Assembly (NCBI GenBank): GCA_007116865.1 | Contig: SKHR01000160.1 | Location: 1-6,125, forward strand | Source: Marinospirillum sp. | Lineage (GTDB): Bacteria > Pseudomonadota > Gammaproteobacteria > Pseudomonadales > Halomonadaceae | Reading direction: 5' to 3' | Length of the DNA stretch: 6,125 bases | Shown here: positions 1-5,446 of the stretch, piece by piece | Layout of the letters: each line of letters begins with the position of its first letter | Position numbering within the stretch: position 1 is the first letter of the stretch | Translations under genes and position numbers: made by a program | Notes under the pieces: generated by a model | The model's database searches: none | Told to the model about the DNA's origin: nothing | What the model saw: only the letters and a program-made list of their open reading frames with translations

Positions 1-5
1 CTCAT
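1..5 (-). CDS. Start of an unidentified leftward gene (5' end only)
   Basis: On the minus strand an ATG at 5-3 is preceded by a GGAG Shine-Dalgarno sequence (plus-strand ctcc, 12-15) at the ideal spacing of 6 nt, and the frame runs off the left edge after five bases. No protein sequence is available, so nothing can be said about function. A candidate promoter (92-121) and a potentially structured leader lie upstream on the same strand, and the gene would be transcribed in the same direction as the thi operon. The alternative is a chance SD/ATG pairing. Confidence 0.35.
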
Positions 6-11
6 CAGACA

Positions 12-15
12 CTCC
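12..15 (-). promoter_or_regulatory. Ribosome-binding site for the leftward edge gene
   Basis: GGAG on the minus strand, 6 nt before an ATG at 5-3. It is the main evidence that a gene begins at the left edge. Confidence 0.35.
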
Positions 16-30
16 GTTTAACAGTGAATG

Positions 31-63
31 ACCTGCCACGCACACATTCGTGCTGGAGCAGGT
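31..63. repeat. Nested inverted repeat in the putative leader
   Basis: ACCTGC (31-36) pairs with GCAGGT (58-63), and directly inside it CACG (37-40) pairs with CGTG (49-52), leaving an 8-nt loop and a 5-nt bulge (53-57). If the leftward edge gene is transcribed from the promoter proposed at 92-121, this stem would lie in its 5' untranslated RNA about 15 nt upstream of the ribosome-binding site. No T-run follows on either strand, so it is not an intrinsic terminator. Function is unknown; it could be an RNA regulatory element, an operator or chance. Confidence 0.4.
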
Positions 64-91
64 GATTTAAGTTGAACGGGCGCCGTTGACG

Positions 92-121
92 ATTACTTCC
101 TGCATTGAGCCTGACAGACAA
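92..121 (-). promoter_or_regulatory. Candidate sigma70 promoter for the leftward edge gene
   Basis: On the minus strand TTGTCT (plus 116-121, four of six matches to the -35 consensus) is followed after 18 bp by AGTAAT (plus 92-97, four of six matches to the -10 consensus). Transcription would start near 85 and give a leader of about 80 nt before the ATG at 5-3. A short inverted repeat, AACGG-GCG-CCGTT (75-87), sits at the predicted start site and could be an operator. The assignment is by eye only. Confidence 0.3.
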
Positions 122-136
122 AAAAGCTGCTGCAGC
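120..136 (-). terminator. Possible weak terminator after trmB
   Basis: On the minus strand GCTG-CAG-CAGC (136-126) forms a 4-bp GC-rich stem with a 3-nt loop, followed at once by six T residues (125-120). It lies about 90 nt downstream of the trmB stop and is the only stem plus T-run combination after the thi operon. The stem is shorter than in typical intrinsic terminators, so it may be inefficient. It overlaps the proposed -35 box of the next gene. Confidence 0.3.
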
Positions 137-158
137 GCCCCTCAAGGCAGGGATAGGT

Positions 159-182
159 GTCGGTGACATTCAGATCACCGAC
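159..182. repeat. Perfect 8-bp hairpin downstream of trmB
   Basis: GTCGGTGA (159-166) and TCACCGAC (175-182) are exact inverted complements around an 8-nt loop (167-174). It lies 44 bp beyond the trmB stop codon. Neither side has a T-tract, so it is not a classical intrinsic terminator. It could be a 3'-end stabilising stem of the thiS-thiG-trmB transcript, a Rho-related 3' structure or a protein-binding site. The stem is seen directly; the role is inferred. Confidence 0.5.
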
Positions 183-198
183 TTGGGTTCAGTATAGC

Positions 199-224
199 CT
201 GAGCATAAAAAAACTGCAGCTCAG
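199..224. repeat. 6-bp inverted repeat directly after the trmB stop
   Basis: CTGAGC (199-204) and GCTCAG (219-224) are exact complements separated by 14 nt. The loop contains a run of seven A on the plus strand (seven T on the transcribed minus strand). The T-run is inside the loop rather than after the stem, so this is not a standard terminator. It starts 1 nt beyond the trmB stop codon. Confidence 0.3.
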
Positions 225-225
225 T

Positions 226-963
226 CTAGTCGCAACGGCGGTAAATCAAATCCCATACGCCATGGCCGAGTTTTTCACCGCGTAGCTCAAACTTGGTCAG
301 CGGGCGACTGTCCGGGCGGGGCACAAAATCTTCACCAGCCGGTGCCGTGTTTTGGTAACTGGGGGCGGCATTCATCACGTCGCGCATGTGTTCAGCGTAG
401 GCTTCCCAGTCGGTGGCGAGGTGAAAACGACCGCCGATTTTCAGTTTCCTGCGGATGGTTTCCACAAAAGGTGGCTGCACGATGCGGCGTTTGTGGTGTT
501 TCTTTTTTGGCCAGGGATCGGGGAAAAACAGCTGAAACAGATCAATCGACTCATCAGCAAAACACTGATTGAGCACCTCGACCGCATCGGCTCGATAAAC
601 TCTCAGGTTCTGGATGTCCAGATCTCCGGCTTCACACAGGAGTTTGCCGACGCCGGGCAGGTGGACTTCGATGCCGACAAAATCATGATCTGGCATGGCC
701 TGGAGTTGGGCCAGCAGGGAGGCACCCATGCCAAAGCCGACTTCGACCACCAGCGGTGCAGTTCGGCCAAAGACGCTGGCGGCATCAAATGGCCCTGCTT
801 CCAGGGTGCAGCCGTACTTGGGCAGGAATTCATCAATGCCACGTTGTTGGGCAGCGGTCATACGGCCCTGGCGCAGGACAAAACTTTTGATGCGCTTGTC
901 ATGAATGGCATCATCGGCGCGGTCATGTTGGCTGCTGGGCAACTGGTCGGGCGTCTGGCTCAT
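226..963 (-). CDS. trmB: tRNA (guanine-N7-)-methyltransferase TrmB
   Basis: TrmB transfers a methyl group from S-adenosylmethionine to N7 of guanosine 46 in the variable loop of many tRNAs; it is a soluble cytoplasmic enzyme. The 245-residue protein has the expected Rossmann-fold landmarks: the SAM-binding motif VVEVGFGMG (72-80), the FVGIEV strand (95-100), the family signature FFPDPWPKKKHHKRR (146-160) with the conserved Asp of PDPW, and the C-terminal PLTKFELRGEKLGHGVWDL block (221-239) typical of TrmB. Length fits the family, which is about 240 residues in E. coli. The ATG overlaps the thiG stop codon as ATGA, so it is probably translated by coupling; the nearest SD-like sequence, AAGGA (975-979), is 11 nt away, rather far. 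It is last in the thiS-thiG-trmB operon. The recognition is firm. Confidence 0.96.
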   Translation of the reverse strand: MSQTPDQLPSSQHDRADDAIHDKRIKSFVLRQGRMTAAQQRGIDEFLPKYGCTLEAGPFDAASVFGRTAPLVVEVGFGMGASLLAQLQAMPDHDFVGIEVHLPGVGKLLCEAGDLDIQNLRVYRADAVEVLNQCFADESIDLFQLFFPDPWPKKKHHKRRIVQPPFVETIRRKLKIGGRFHLATDWEAYAEHMRDVMNAAPSYQNTAPAGEDFVPRPDSRPLTKFELRGEKLGHGVWDLIYRRCD

Positions 964-1748
964 GAATGGATGAGTCCTTGCAAGGGTGAGCTGGCACTGG
1001 CATAGGCTTTTTTCGGCATCCGCCCCGCCAGGAAGGCTTCGCGTCCGGCTTCCACGGCTTTTTTCATGGCGCTGGCCATGAGCACCGGATTGCGTGCGTG
1101 GGCAATGGCCGTATTCATCAGCACCCCATCGCAGCCCATTTCCATGGCAACAGCGGCGTCGGAGGCAGTACCCACCCCGGCATCGACCAGCACTGGCACC
1201 TTGGCCTCTTCCATGATCAGGCGAATATTGTGGGGGTTGAGAATGCCCAGGCCGGAACCAATCAGCGAACCCAGTGGCATGATGGCAATACAGCCCATGG
1301 CTTCGAGTGCCTGGGCAGCGATTGGATCATCGTTGCAATAAACCATGACTTCAAAGCCATCGGCGATCAGGGTTTCGCAGGCATCCAGCGTTTCGCGCAT
1401 ATTGGGGTAGAGGGTTTTTTGATCCCCCAGCACTTCCAGCTTGACCAGTGAGTGGCCGTCGAGCAGTTCACGGGCCAGCTGGCAGGTGCGTACGGCATCT
1501 TTGGCGGTATAACACCCCGCGGTATTGGGCAGCAGGGTGTAACGCTCGGGTGAGATCACATCCAGCAGGTTGGGTTCACCTGGGTTCTGGCCGATGTTGG
1601 TGCGTCGGATCGCGACGGTCACGATTTCTGCGCCAGAGGCTTCAATCGCGGCGGCGGTTTCATTCAAGTCCTGGTATTTTCCGGTTCCCACCAGCAAGCG
1701 TGAATGAAAGGTACGGGTGCCGAGGGTAAAGGTATCCTGATGGCTCAT
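960..1748 (-). CDS. thiG: Thiazole synthase ThiG
   Basis: ThiG is a TIM-barrel cytoplasmic enzyme that forms thiazole phosphate for thiamine from 1-deoxy-D-xylulose 5-phosphate, dehydroglycine and sulfur carried as ThiS thiocarboxylate. The 262-residue protein shows LLVGTGKY (18-25), RRTNIGQNPGEPNLLD (48-63), LPNTAGC (73-79), the Schiff-base lysine in VKLEVLGD (Lys103), the phosphate-binding GSLIGSGLGI (160-169) and VDAGVGTASDAA (188-199). An in-frame start exists at 1796, but it would overlap thiS by 32 bp. The ATG at 1748 leaves a 16-bp gap and gives the expected N-terminus (DTFTLGTRTFHSRLLVGTG), so I chose it. Its ribosome-binding site is weak (AAGAGA), suggesting coupling to thiS. The stop overlaps the trmB start by ATGA. 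Confidence 0.97.
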   Translation of the reverse strand: MSHQDTFTLGTRTFHSRLLVGTGKYQDLNETAAAIEASGAEIVTVAIRRTNIGQNPGEPNLLDVISPERYTLLPNTAGCYTAKDAVRTCQLARELLDGHSLVKLEVLGDQKTLYPNMRETLDACETLIADGFEVMVYCNDDPIAAQALEAMGCIAIMPLGSLIGSGLGILNPHNIRLIMEEAKVPVLVDAGVGTASDAAVAMEMGCDGVLMNTAIAHARNPVLMASAMKKAVEAGREAFLAGRMPKKAYASASSPLQGLIHS

Positions 1749-1764
1749 TTTCGGTCTCTTGGTT

Positions 1765-1965
1765 TTATCCACCGCCAATCGCGTGGACGATTTCAATCTG
1801 ATCGCCGGGCTGAATCAGCGTCTGCTGATGTCGGCTTTTAGGCACGATCTGCTGGTTTAGCTCAACCGCCACTCGTCGCCCTTGCAGTTGCAAATGCTCC
1901 ATCAATTCGGCAAGGTTCATGGCGCGTGGCAGTTGGCTGGGTTCTCCGTTGAGCTGAATTTGCAT
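1765..1965 (-). CDS. thiS: Sulfur carrier protein ThiS
   Basis: ThiS is a small ubiquitin-fold protein whose C-terminal Gly-Gly is adenylated by ThiF and converted to a thiocarboxylate, which gives its sulfur to ThiG. The 66-residue product has the family pattern: an MQIQLNGE first strand, a helix (NLAELMEHL, 17-25), VAVELNQQIVPKS (33-45), LIQPGDQIEIVHAIGGG (50-66) and the required terminal glycines. It sits 16 bp ahead of thiG, its partner enzyme. The ATG at 1965 has a good Shine-Dalgarno sequence (GAGGGAG, plus 1973-1979) 7 nt away. That sequence is part of an inverted repeat that might hide it. No TPP-riboswitch signature is visible, and the divergent gap is too short to hold much of one. 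Confidence 0.95.
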   Translation of the reverse strand: MQIQLNGEPSQLPRAMNLAELMEHLQLQGRRVAVELNQQIVPKSRHQQTLIQPGDQIEIVHAIGGG

Positions 1966-1972
1966 GGCTGAA

Positions 1973-1989
1973 CTCCCTCATGAGGGGAG
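1973..1989 (-). promoter_or_regulatory. thiS Shine-Dalgarno within an inverted repeat
   Basis: Read on the minus strand, CTCCC (1989-1985), a 7-nt loop and GGGAG (1977-1973) form a perfect 5-bp stem. The 3' arm GGGAG is the core of the thiS ribosome-binding site. The same segment holds a perfect 12-bp palindrome, CCCTCATGAGGG (1975-1986). It could be an RNA hairpin limiting thiS translation or a DNA operator. Whether the stem forms depends on the transcription start lying upstream of about 1990. Confidence 0.45.
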
Positions 1990-1991
1990 GC

Positions 1992-2020
1992 AGTTTAGCG
2001 GATTTTGGCGCAAAGTTTAA
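1992..2020 (-). promoter_or_regulatory. Weak candidate promoter of the thiS-thiG-trmB operon
   Basis: On the minus strand TTAAAC (plus 2015-2020; three of six matches) and TAAACT (plus 1992-1997; four of six matches) are separated by 17 bp, the ideal spacing. Transcription would start near 1985, leaving a very short leader. I saw no better -35/-10 pair in the 121-bp divergent region, and no convincing promoter for the plus-strand transporter gene. The motifs are weak. Confidence 0.25.
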
Positions 2021-2076
2021 CGAGGGATGACAAACCGTTGGGCTGCAAACCGCGTTCAGGGGTTCCTGTCGATTCT

Positions 2077-2082
2077 GGGAGG
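2077..2082 (+). promoter_or_regulatory. Ribosome-binding site that sets the transporter start
   Basis: GGGAGG lies 4 nt before the ATG at 2087. An upstream in-frame ATG at 2027 has only GAGGG directly abutting it, with no spacing, so the downstream start is preferred. Confidence 0.6.
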
Positions 2083-2086
2083 CCGG

Positions 2087-2977
2087 ATGGTAAAACACAA
2101 TCAGTCTCAGGCCTTGTGGCTGGCCCTTGGCGCAGTCGCCTGTTGGTCAACAGTGGCCAGCGCCTTCAAGCTGACTTTGGCTCATTTCAGTGTGTGGCAG
2201 CTACTGCTGGTTGCAGCAACCACTTCGGTGGTTTTTTTGTGGCTGTTGCTTGCCTGGCAGGGCAAGGCCAATCAGGTCTGGCGTAATCTGGTAGACCGAC
2301 CGAAATTTTATCTGCTGTCAGCATTACTCAATCCGGTGCTTTACTACTGGGTGTTGCTGGGTGCTTATGACCGCCTGCCGGGCCAGCAGGCTCAGGCGAT
2401 CAACTATACCTGGGCGATCACCCTGAGTTTATTGGCGGTGCCTTTTCTGGGCCAGACCCTGGCTCGCAGGGATCTGCTTGCAGTGCTTCTGGGTTACCTG
2501 GGTGCCTTGGTGATCGCGACTCAGGGGGATTTGTTGGGTTTGAATTTTACCGATGGCTGGGGGGTGTTGATGGCTCTGGCTTCCACCTTGGTATGGTCAG
2601 CCTATTGGATTTTGAATGTCCGCCATCATGGGGATCCGTTGATCGGCTTGACGCTGAACTTTAGCCTTGCGTTGCCGGTGATTCTAGTGCTTACCTGGCG
2701 GTTTTCTGATTTTCAGATGCAGGCTTGGCAGGGCTGGTTTGGTGCGATTTATCTGGGTCTGTTTGAGATGGGGGTTGCTTTTGTGCTTTGGCTGATGGCC
2801 ATGCAGCGCGCCGAAAGCACCGCCAGAATTGCCAACCTGATCTTTCTGTCTCCCTTTGTGTCCTTGTTCCTGCTTTATTTCCTGGTGGGTGAGCCGATCG
2901 CGCTGGCAACCCCAGTTGGCCTGCTATTGATCCTGCTGGGGCTGGGGCTGCAACGTAGGCAGGGTAAGCGAGCTTAG
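2087..2977 (+). CDS. EamA/DMT-family inner-membrane transporter
   Basis: This is a drug/metabolite transporter superfamily permease, probably a metabolite exporter in the inner membrane; the substrate cannot be read from the sequence. The 296-residue protein has about ten hydrophobic segments (roughly 8-28, 34-56, 74-96, 104-122, 128-145, 158-176, 186-203, 214-236, 247-267, 271-288). They form two five-helix EamA repeats. The second ends in the typical block FLSPFVSLFLLYFLVGEPI (253-271), where a helix runs into a conserved Glu-Pro. The C-terminus is basic (RRQGKRA) and likely cytoplasmic. An earlier in-frame ATG at 2027 would add 20 residues without hydrophobic character and has a poorly placed ribosome-binding site. 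The gene diverges from thiS, and its TAG stop overlaps the stop of the convergent thioesterase gene. Proximity to thi genes does not by itself imply thiamine transport. Confidence 0.9.
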   Translation: MVKHNQSQALWLALGAVACWSTVASAFKLTLAHFSVWQLLLVAATTSVVFLWLLLAWQGKANQVWRNLVDRPKFYLLSALLNPVLYYWVLLGAYDRLPGQQAQAINYTWAITLSLLAVPFLGQTLARRDLLAVLLGYLGALVIATQGDLLGLNFTDGWGVLMALASTLVWSAYWILNVRHHGDPLIGLTLNFSLALPVILVLTWRFSDFQMQAWQGWFGAIYLGLFEMGVAFVLWLMAMQRAESTARIANLIFLSPFVSLFLLYFLVGEPIALATPVGLLLILLGLGLQRRQGKRA

Positions 2978-3396
2978 GGCTTAGGAGGCACGGAGTAGGT
3001 CGCGACCACGTGTGCAACGGGTTCTTTTTGTTGCTCGGAGTAAAGAGTGACTTCACCAATCACAAGTCGTTTCCCCAGCTTGAGCAGTTTGGCCTGGGCC
3101 AGCAGAGCCTGGTCGGCGGAGGGCTTGTTGAGGAAGTGGCAGGTAAAGTCGGTTGTCACCGCTAAGGCAACCGGGCCAATTCTGGATAGTATGGCCACAT
3201 ACAAAGCCACGTCAGCCAAGGCCATGAGCGTAGGCCCGGAAACCGTGCCGCCAGGGCGCAGATGGGTCGTATCTACTGGTTGGCGAAGGGTTGCACCCGC
3301 TTCCGTGACTTCGATGATTTCTCCCTGATATTGTGGAAATTCACGCGCTAAAAATTCGGTCAAGGCCTGTTTGTTCATTTGGATGGGGTGTGACAT
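2974..3396 (-). CDS. PaaI-type hotdog-fold thioesterase
   Basis: The 140-residue protein looks like a single hotdog-domain acyl-CoA thioesterase of the PaaI/4HBT superfamily, which hydrolyses acyl-CoA thioesters in the cytoplasm, usually as a dimer or tetramer. Key segment: LRPGGTVSGPTLMALADVAL (46-65), the central helix with the conserved GG and the Asp (62) at the catalytic position of PaaI enzymes. It is followed by LAVTTDFTCHFLNKP (78-92) and the C-terminal strands GEVTLYS and HVVATYSV. The HGG of many PaaI proteins is PGG here. The substrate is unknown. The start is uncertain: the frame opens with TTG at 3411, then has ATG at 3396 and 3378. None has a strong ribosome-binding site; I chose 3396, which has GGTAG about 9 nt upstream. 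It lies 79 bp after dgt and may be co-transcribed or have its own promoter. Confidence 0.85.
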   Translation of the reverse strand: MSHPIQMNKQALTEFLAREFPQYQGEIIEVTEAGATLRQPVDTTHLRPGGTVSGPTLMALADVALYVAILSRIGPVALAVTTDFTCHFLNKPSADQALLAQAKLLKLGKRLVIGEVTLYSEQQKEPVAHVVATYSVPPKP

Positions 3397-3421
3397 GTCT
3401 GGGTCTACCAAGTGAATGAGT

Positions 3422-3434
3422 CTTTAAGTTAAAG
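3422..3434. repeat. 13-bp palindrome upstream of the thioesterase gene
   Basis: CTTTAA-G-TTAAAG is a perfect 6+1+6 inverted repeat lying 25 bp before the ATG at 3396, in the 79-bp gap after dgt. On the minus strand it overlaps a possible -10 region (TTGCCT, 17 bp, TTAAAG), where a repressor could bind. The repeat is certain; its role as an operator is inference. Confidence 0.4.
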
Positions 3435-3475
3435 CGCATGCTGAAGGCAAACAAGGCCAAAGCCTGACTTGCGGG

Positions 3476-4822
3476 TCAGTCGGTGAGGTCGCGAGAGCCG
3501 ATTTTGCCGTTCATTTCCTGAGCCAGCTCAATGGCGAAGTTGTCGGTCATGCCACCAATAAAGTCGAGCACACGTCGATAGCTGGCGTAGAGGGTCCAGT
3601 CCTTTTCCGGCATGTTCTCGCCGATCAGTTCGAGCACGCGGCGTTGTTTGAAGCCCAGGCCTTGCGGGGAGGAGTGCAGTGCATTGCAGGCTTCACAAAA
3701 GGTTTCCAGCAGGGTGCCCAGGGTGGTGTAAGCACCAATTTCCAGCTTGGCTTTACGCTGATGGCGGAAAATTCGTTCACGAGCCAGCACCTTGGCTTGG
3801 CGCACCCCTTCGCTGATCGCGGGCGAACAAATATCAATCAGGTCTGGCTCAAACGCTCCCTTGAGCAGGGCGTCTTGCTGGGCAACAAAGGTAGCCGCTG
3901 CGGCATCGACCATTTTTTCCATGGCATGGCCGCGCAGGGCGGCGATTTGGCGGCGTCTGGAAGCCTGTTGATAGTCGGCAAAGTTAGCCGGTTCGCCGCC
4001 ACCGATTTGTTTAAGAATGTCCGCAACTTCATGAAATTGGAGGATTTCCATTTCCAGGCCGTCTTCAAGATCCAGCAACGCGTAGCAGATGTCGTCAGCG
4101 GCTTCGACCAGATATACCAGCGGGTGGCGAGCCCAGGCAAAATCAGCGGTCTGTTTGAGACCAAGCTGAGTAGCAATATCCGTAAGCAGATGTTTTTCTG
4201 ATTGAAATGCAGAAAACTTGCCGCGCTTGCCCGCATGTTCGACCGTCCAGGGGTATTTGAGCATGGCGCCCAGCGTGGCGTAGGTCAGGCGCATACCGCC
4301 GCCGAACTGGTTGTACTCAATCTGGGTGACAACCCGCAACCCTTGGGCATTGCCTTCAAAGGTCAGCAGATCCAGGCGCTCGTTGCCGGACAGACCGGAG
4401 AGCTGCCCAGCCTGATCTGCCTGGCGAAACCAGTCCTGAATGGCATACTCTCCGGCATGACCAAAAGGCGGGTTGCCAATATCATGTGCCAGGCAAGCGG
4501 CCTGAACCATCACCCCCAGGTCGGCTGGCCCAGCCCAGGGAGGAAGCTGGTCACGCAGCTGTTCAGCGACTCGCATCCCCAGGCTGCGGCCCACACAGCT
4601 GACTTCCAGTGAGTGGGTCAGTCGAGTATGGACGTGATCATTGCTGACCAGGGGATGGACCTGGGTTTTACGCCCCAGGCGGCGAAACGAGCCGGAAAAG
4701 ATGATCCGGTCATGATCCTTGTGATAGGGGCTGCGCCCGGTTTCTTCACGTGAGTCATGACGGCGCCCCAACCGCTGAGGGGTCAGCAGTTGGGGCCAGT
4801 TCATCTTGCCGGAGGTGTTCAT
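3476..4822 (-). CDS. dgt: Deoxyguanosinetriphosphate triphosphohydrolase-like HD protein (dGTPase)
   Basis: Members of this HD-domain family hydrolyse dGTP, or other dNTPs, to the nucleoside and triphosphate, and so adjust dNTP pools in the cytoplasm. The 448-residue protein has the N-terminal RRHDSREETGRSPYHKDHDRI region (20-40), FRRLGRKTQVHP (46-57), VHTRLTHSLEV (64-74) with metal-ligand His70, LAHDIGNPPFGHAGE (111-125) with His113-Asp114, TFEGNAQGLR (154-163) and LVEAADDICYALLDLEDG (238-255) with the final metal-binding Asp. All four HD ligands are present, so it should be active. It is shorter than the 505-residue E. coli Dgt and resembles the roughly 440-residue dGTPase-like group, for which substrate range is less certain. 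The ATG lies 4 nt after the yfaZ-like stop (TGA-GCAC-ATG) and lacks a clear ribosome-binding site, so coupling is likely; a second in-frame ATG is at 4804. Confidence 0.93.
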   Translation of the reverse strand: MNTSGKMNWPQLLTPQRLGRRHDSREETGRSPYHKDHDRIIFSGSFRRLGRKTQVHPLVSNDHVHTRLTHSLEVSCVGRSLGMRVAEQLRDQLPPWAGPADLGVMVQAACLAHDIGNPPFGHAGEYAIQDWFRQADQAGQLSGLSGNERLDLLTFEGNAQGLRVVTQIEYNQFGGGMRLTYATLGAMLKYPWTVEHAGKRGKFSAFQSEKHLLTDIATQLGLKQTADFAWARHPLVYLVEAADDICYALLDLEDGLEMEILQFHEVADILKQIGGGEPANFADYQQASRRRQIAALRGHAMEKMVDAAAATFVAQQDALLKGAFEPDLIDICSPAISEGVRQAKVLARERIFRHQRKAKLEIGAYTTLGTLLETFCEACNALHSSPQGLGFKQRRVLELIGENMPEKDWTLYASYRRVLDFIGGMTDNFAIELAQEMNGKIGSRDLTD

Positions 4823-4826
4823 GTGC

Positions 4827-5414
4827 TCAGAAGTTCAAGCGAAAGCCGAGGTGCAGGCCGCTTTCCAGTTTGCCGCTAAAGTCATCGTGTTTGACACGCA
4901 GGTAGCGATAGCCCAGAAACACATCGGTGTTGGCCAGTACCCGATAAGCGGCACGTGCGCCCACTTCATAGAGGTGGTCTGTATCACCGAAGCTGGTGAT
5001 TTTGGGGGCATACCAGGCATACCCGCCCAAAGACGCATGGGTCATGCCGGGGATCACATGATAGAAGAGGCCGCCGACGGCGACCGCAGCCCCAGTGCTG
5101 GAGTTGGGGCCATCAAAAAGGTAAGTACGGGCACCAATGGCGGCACGGTAGGTTTGCTGGTCGGTTTCCACCCCTTGAATACCGATAGTGCCGACCGTGG
5201 CAGAGCTGGAATTCTGTTCGCTATAAAGCAGCCCGACATTCATGTGTAGATTGTAAGCCGTTGCAACGGGGCGATCATACTCGGCATGAATGGCTTCATT
5301 GTTGATCGAAGCTTCAAGGGAGCCCGGTGCAAAGGCAAACCCCTGTGCTTGGACTTGGGTGCTGGCGAGCAGCAGGCCGGTGACGGTCACAGCAAGGCGT
5401 GCTTTAAACGACAT
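4827..5414 (-). CDS. YfaZ-family outer-membrane beta-barrel protein
   Basis: The 195-residue product begins with a clear Sec signal peptide (MSFKAR, a hydrophobic core VTVTGLLLAS, cleavage predicted after VQA at residue 23). The mature part has alternating beta-strand character and ends GFRLNF, with the terminal aromatic residue recognised by the BAM machinery. The C-terminal section YEVGARAAYRVLANTDVFLG YRYLRV (read as one run, about 149-174) resembles the NAGARWTI...VEAGYRYLNL part of E. coli YfaZ as I remember it, hence the family call. The function of YfaZ proteins is not established; a small barrel or porin-like role is only inferred. The ATG has AGGA (plus 5423-5426) at 8 nt. It sits between pyrE (32-bp gap) and dgt (4-bp gap) on one strand, so it is probably in their operon. 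Confidence 0.8.
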   Translation of the reverse strand: MSFKARLAVTVTGLLLASTQVQAQGFAFAPGSLEASINNEAIHAEYDRPVATAYNLHMNVGLLYSEQNSSSATVGTIGIQGVETDQQTYRAAIGARTYLFDGPNSSTGAAVAVGGLFYHVIPGMTHASLGGYAWYAPKITSFGDTDHLYEVGARAAYRVLANTDVFLGYRYLRVKHDDFSGKLESGLHLGFRLNF

Positions 5415-5446
5415 GGCAGGTTTCCTATGGTTGATTTGAAATCGGT

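Noticed and set aside
352..1005. 217-codon open frame on the plus strand opposite trmB
   Set aside because: It lies entirely antisense to a firmly recognised trmB and the end of thiG, and its translation has no family features.
1749..1796. Upstream thiG start at 1796
   Set aside because: It would overlap thiS by 32 bp and add 16 residues not typical of ThiG; the ATG at 1748 gives the normal N-terminus.
1966..2086. TPP riboswitch upstream of thiS
   Set aside because: The 121-bp divergent gap shows no THI-box pattern and already contains the promoters and ribosome-binding sites of two genes.
1862..2098. 78-codon minus-strand frame across the thiS start and divergent promoter region
   Set aside because: It is out of frame with thiS, crosses the intergenic region and has no recognisable protein features.
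3464..3479. CTGAC/GTCAG stem at the dgt stop as a terminator
   Set aside because: It has only 5 bp, no T-tract and overlaps the stop codon; it is too weak to call.
3644..4612. Two long plus-strand frames (185 and 136 codons) opposite dgt
   Set aside because: They are antisense shadows of the conserved dGTPase coding sequence.
3476..4822. dGTPase as a phage-defence gene
   Set aside because: Some dGTPases deplete dNTPs to block phage, but this one sits in a pyrE operon with no mobile or defence neighbours, so a housekeeping role is the simpler reading.
4806..5249. 147-codon plus-strand frame opposite the yfaZ-like gene
   Set aside because: The minus-strand frame has a signal peptide and a barrel C-terminus; this one shows no signal, domain or useful ribosome-binding site.
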